From positions 37,883 to 71,362 of the forward strand of contig MNCI01014150.1 in NCBI GenBank assembly GCA_015680685.1: a stretch of 33,480 nt of DNA, read 5' to 3'. Shown one piece after another: positions 30,063 to 33,480 of this stretch. Under the pieces are notes generated by a model, which was not told where the DNA came from, ran no database searches, and worked only from the letters and a program-made list of their open reading frames with translations. Within the stretch, counting starts at the first letter, position 1; every line of letters starts with the position of its first letter. Position numbers and translations under genes: made by a program. The stretch is from Gnetum montanum. Its lineage: Eukaryota > Streptophyta > Gnetopsida > Gnetales > Gnetaceae.

Positions 30063-31941
30063 GTGCTCATTTCTTATATCATGTATTAAGAGTCTTTTTC
30101 ATTTATGCACATGTTTTTTATATGTGGCATAAATTTTTGCATGTATATGGATCCCACTAGTATGTCATTAGGCTTGATTGATTCACTTACATGAACAATC
30201 ACACTTTGACACTTATAGAATAGTGGGCAAAGGATGAGACATTCAAAGTGTCATCTTGGTATAAAAACCAATATGAAGTCTCTAGAAGGAGACTAAATAT
30301 GAATGATCCCACAATTCATATTGGCCTCAATGATAAAGTTGAATGTGAGTTATTTTCTTTTCTTTCATACAGACATAAAGAAACTCTAATTATTTACTTA
30401 AATAAAAAATGAAAGAAGGTCCATATGGTATTAGAGAGAGAGACATATACTCACTTATAGTAGAGGTTCTCTACCATAACATGTATTTCATAATACATGT
30501 GCTATTCAGCCAAATGTAAGGAGGTAAGTGAATAGATCCCTACTTCCTCACCATGTGAGTCCTTGTAGATACAATATAGTTGTTCCATATGATGTTCTAT
30601 ATGGATCTTTAGCTATGTCATAAAGTGAAAGGTTGATGATTGCTACTTTGAAATGTTACTTACAGTCATGAATAATATGGCCTCATAGGATATCATCAAG
30701 AAAGTAGTTAATCTAGAGCCTAATGACATTAGGGGTAAAGGAAAGCCATTTTGATCATATCTATGCACTTTATTCATAGTTGGTAGGTCATATTATCTTT
30801 AAGTGGTGATATGATCATGAATATATTTGCATCGCATGTTATAAATGATAGGTCAAGTATAGCTCCTAAAGGAATTAGAGATATTTGGATCAAAGTGATT
30901 TTGACATATCTAATGCATCAATGAGCTACTCTAAGATTGATGTCTCTACATTGACCTTAATTGATTACTAATGTAGAGCTCCTAAACATGAAGAGAGAAC
31001 TTGATGGGTTGCATCCTAGATTTGCCTATGTAAAAAGAATGAACTATGAGATAAAAGTAGTTGGACCCTTTGTGGCATACCCCCACCATAGAAAAGTGAG
31101 ATTATTTTGAAGTTATATTGATTCATGGACATGATTGGGCATGCTGTAATTGATAGAAATATTGGCAAGAGTGGCTACAGTAACTAGCAGAAGTGACTAC
31201 CATTACAACAACAATGATCACTCCACCACTCACTCCACTTTTTTACTAGTGCTCATCCCACTTTGATTATAAAGATTTATTACTTCTCCATTAAGTTGCT
31301 TTTTGCTTCTGGCATATTTAAGGTGGAATGAGACATAAGCTCATGTAGTTGATGTATGAGTTTTGCTCTTGCATTTCCTACCAAATTTGCTACCATTGTT
31401 TAGTACCCTTGTCATTGTTGTTGCTATTGTTTCTTGCCAATGTTGCTGTTGTAACATTTTTTCCTTCCAGCTATCATTACCTTCTAGTTTCACGACTATA
31501 GCGCTACATATTTTGGTGTAATCCAATCTTACTAAGGAACTTATCTAGCTATTGTTGCTATGCTTTCGCTTCACGATCACTACTACTACTATGCTATGAT
31601 TATTTTTTGCATCATTCTAGCATCGATCATGTTGCCACCTATGCCATCAACCATCCACAACACAGGTACATTATCCATCAGAAAGAAAAACCTTTTATCT
31701 TATAGGACATGATACCATGGATGGATGAGAATCATTGCATGATAAGGAAAAGCTTATTGGAAAATACTGCAAGTGTTTATAAAAAATGTCAATTCTTATG
31801 CTAAAGAAATTCATGCCATGAAGTTGAAAATGTGTCATTTTGAATAGGAACACATATCTTCATTCCACTATTTCACATGCATCATAATTCAAAATTATGG
31901 AGAGATGTGAAAAAACCTAAGCTAGAAAATTTTAGGGATGG
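30063..31941. other. Sequence between copia pol and element D; 3' part of B not resolved
   Basis: A+T-rich, with no supported coding. The copia 3' LTR should lie here. A purine-rich stretch (AGAAGGAGACTAAA, about 30284-30297) before ATGAATGATCCCAC could be its polypurine tract and LTR start, but no 5' partner was found for comparison. A self-complementary cluster occurs at 30208-30324. The 61-codon minus-strand frame at 31526-31341 is unsupported. Confidence 0.35.
30268..30324. repeat. Compound inverted repeat after copia pol
   Basis: Outer arms CCAATATGAA (30268-30277) and TTCATATTGG (30315-30324) pair exactly. Inside them AGTCTC pairs with GAGACT, and ATGAAT pairs with ATTCAT. Just upstream ACACTTTGA (about 30209) pairs with TCAAAGTGT (about 30243). 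Confidence 0.8.
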
Positions 31942-32421
31942 TATTACGAGTGATGTGAAGAGAAAATATATAGTTAACTTGTGTTGAACTTCACTTTTGT
32001 CTTGTTTAGTTCTAGAATTTTCTAAAATATGAAAAGAATAGTTAAGATATCTAAAACTTATTGTAAAAGAAAAATTGAAGAAATGTCTAAGTTAATTACT
32101 AGTTATTTCCATTATTTTAACTTTGTATCTGGCTATTTAAACCAATCTTGGGTTGGTTATGATGAGTGAGTTGAGAGTATGTGGTCTCTTGTATAAGGGT
32201 TGCTATGTGGAAGCAACAAACTTGTGGTCATTGTAAACATCTTTGGGTATATCTGTAGTTTTGAAGATGTTATAAAAGTTTCAAAGTTTCTTTCCCATAT
32301 ATATCTCTCATTTCTATCTCACTCCATTCTACAAGTTTTTTTTATTTCCTTGTTGATATGTGTTTTTTGTGCCAATAATATTTCAAATAATAATTTTTTC
32401 ACAATGCATAATTTGGTAACA
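31942..32421 (+). repeat. 5' LTR of element D
   Basis: About 480 bases, starting TATTACGAGTGATGTGAAG (partner TGTTAGAGATGTTAAG) and ending GGTAACA. A TATTTAAACC box near 32133 is a TATA candidate. Matching runs with the second LTR include CTTGTGTTGAACTTCACTTT and GTTAAGATATCTAAAA. Confidence 0.8.
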
Positions 32422-32423
32422 AG

Positions 32424-32435
32424 TGGTATCAAAGC
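32424..32435 (+). promoter_or_regulatory. Primer-binding site of element D, initiator-Met type
   Basis: TGGTATCAAAGC, one base from the common plant site TGGTATCAGAGC, two bases after the LTR end. Confidence 0.85.
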
Positions 32436-33014
32436 AATGTTGAGTGAGGTTAAGTTGTGTAATGTTTGTTATTGGTGGAGCACAAAAGGTATTCCAGGGT
32501 GGATTATTTGTAGAAATTTTTGTCTTTGTCTTAGTGTGAATTATTTTAGTGGGAGTTGTATGTACAAGATAGTAAAAATGTCTTGTTTGTGTTCTCATTG
32601 ATGGATGAAATAGATGAAAAAGAAAAAAGATCAAGATGCTGGCACTATCATGAGATTGGACATGTGAAAAGTCATGCTCTATTTTGAGACATGATGGTGT
32701 TGTCTCTTGGATTTGTGGCTGTTAAAGAGACATCTTATTATTATGTTAGATTCTAAGCTACAAGTCTCTTTTTTTTTGTTCAAGTTTTGTGTTAGCATTA
32801 TGATTTTTTAGGATGGTATTTGGTAATGGTGATGTAATGTTATCTCATGCTATTTTTGCTTGAGGAGGCCTAGTCTATTAGGATGTTTCATGCAAAGATG
32901 CTTCCCAAATGGTTGTGTGCACACCTGTGATTTTTTTGCATACTGTGGAATGCATGGCATATTAATTGATGAAGTTTTTCTAGCTTTTTTTCATTAGTTT
33001 GAGTGATTTTTCAT
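32436..33014 (+). other. Non-coding interior of element D
   Basis: About 580 bases between primer site and polypurine tract. A 133-codon frame (32200-32601) starts within the LTR and runs into this part, with no resemblance to any retroelement protein. No gag knuckle, protease or RT motif is visible on either strand. Confidence 0.65.
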
Positions 33015-33025
33015 TAAGTGGAAGA
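33015..33025 (+). promoter_or_regulatory. Polypurine tract of element D
   Basis: TAAGTGGAAGA, followed by T and then TGTTAGAG, closely like the AAGTGGGAGA tract at the end of many copia elements. Confidence 0.7.
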
Positions 33026-33026
33026 T

Positions 33027-33480
33027 TGTTAGAGATGTTAAGACAAAATCTATAATTTACTTGTGTTGAACTTCACTTTTGTCTTATTTAGTTTTAGAAT
33101 TTTCTAACATATGAAAAGAAGAGTTAAGATATCTAAAATTTGTTGTAAAAGAAAAAGTGAACACATGTTTGAGTTAATTATTAGTTGTTTCCATTGTCTT
33201 AACCCTATATTTGGCGATTTAAATCCATCTTGGGTTGGTTATGATGAGTGAGTTAAGAGCATGTGGTCTCTTGTGTAATCTTGGGCTAGTTATGATGAGT
33301 TAGTTGAAAGTACGTGGTCTCTTGTATAAGGTTTTTTGTGTGGAAGTAACTAACTTGTGAGCTTTGTAAACATATTCATGTAGCTGTTTAGTTTTAAAGA
33401 TGTAAAAAAGTTTAGCAGTTGCTTTTCTTTTTATTTGCCTTGTTTCTCTCTCACTTAATTTTGCAAGTTTTATTTCCCTA
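33027..33480 (+). repeat. 3' LTR of element D, truncated by window end
   Basis: Starts TGTTAGAG. It is homologous to 31942 onward but longer because of an internal 51-base tandem duplication (33229-33330). From the length of the first LTR, roughly 75 bases are missing beyond the window. Confidence 0.8.
33229..33330 (+). repeat. 51-bp tandem duplication inside the 3' LTR of element D
   Basis: Copies 33229-33279 and 33280-33330 both start CTTGGG and contain TTATGATGAGT and TGGTCTCTTGT. The 5' LTR has one copy only (from about 32148). Confidence 0.85.

Larger units (their letters stand above)
31942..33480 (+). mobile_element. Element D: short non-autonomous LTR element, cut by window end
   Basis: Two related LTRs (31942-32421 and 33027 to the window end) surround about 605 bases of interior with no gag or pol. 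An initiator-Met-like primer site follows the first LTR and a polypurine-like tract (AAGTGGAAGA) precedes the second, which begins TGTTAGAG. These signals are copia-like. The small interior without coding makes it a TRIM- or small LARD-type element that would need proteins from elsewhere. Confidence 0.8.

Noticed and set aside
32200-32601. 133-codon plus-strand frame with hydrophobic stretches
   Set aside because: It begins within an LTR and crosses the primer site of element D; not a gene.
1-33480. CRISPR array, tRNA or rRNA genes, or a bacterial-type operon
   Set aside because: No regular spacer-repeat array, no tRNA-like fold and no rRNA stretch was seen. The repeats are LTRs and minisatellites of plant retroelements.

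Overview
The window looks like intergenic DNA of a large, repeat-rich seed-plant genome. No stand-alone host gene, rRNA, tRNA or CRISPR was found. Nearly everything is LTR retrotransposon: an Athila-like Ty3/gypsy element, a Ty1/copia element, a Tat-lineage Ty3/gypsy element with two RNase H domains, and a short non-autonomous LTR element. A gymnosperm is possible, but nothing here fixes the species. Most stop codons that break the old reading frames can be explained by C-to-T or G-to-A change, often CAG to TAG, which fits long cytosine methylation (CG and CHG contexts).

Layout. (A) About 745-7074, minus strand, plus an LTR rising towards 8.0 kb: a decayed Athila-like element in the order gag, protease, RT, RNase H, integrase. 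Inside its gag is a 177-bp inverted repeat bounded by single N bases, probably an assembly error. (B) 8615-10811 and 28304-30062, plus strand: one Ty1/copia gag-pol split in two. (C) 10812-28298, minus strand: a 17,487-bp Tat-lineage element inserted into B. It has two 1,563-bp LTRs, a 5-bp target duplication (ACTAT), a polypurine tract, a primer site, gag-protease at the high-coordinate side and RT-RNaseH-aRNH-integrase at the low side. (D) 31942 to the window end: a small LTR element with an initiator-Met-type primer site and about 600 bp of non-coding interior.

The main result is between the gag-protease and RT parts of C. On the opposite (plus) strand lies a gene of eight exons and seven GT-AG introns (18023-22100). 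All seven junctions keep one reading frame of about 1,080 codons, broken by about 12 in-frame stops but no frameshift. It has its own TATA-like box and an ATG in good plant context. It lies inside what looks like a 5.1-kb intron of the element's own sense transcript (donor near 22718, acceptor near 17608). The element therefore seems to have carried an intron-bearing antisense passenger gene, whose introns survive retrotransposition because they are not spliceable in the sense RNA. Its product is not recognised with confidence; a central part faintly resembles the 'putative plant transposon protein' type.

Two minisatellite arrays with a related core lie in C, one after integrase (13608-14098) and one just after the antisense gene's stop (22296-22456). 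The LTRs of C carry a near-perfect hairpin upstream of the TATA box. All elements appear inactive: catalytic residues are lost in the integrase and protease of C, the RT and protease of B, and the integrase of A.
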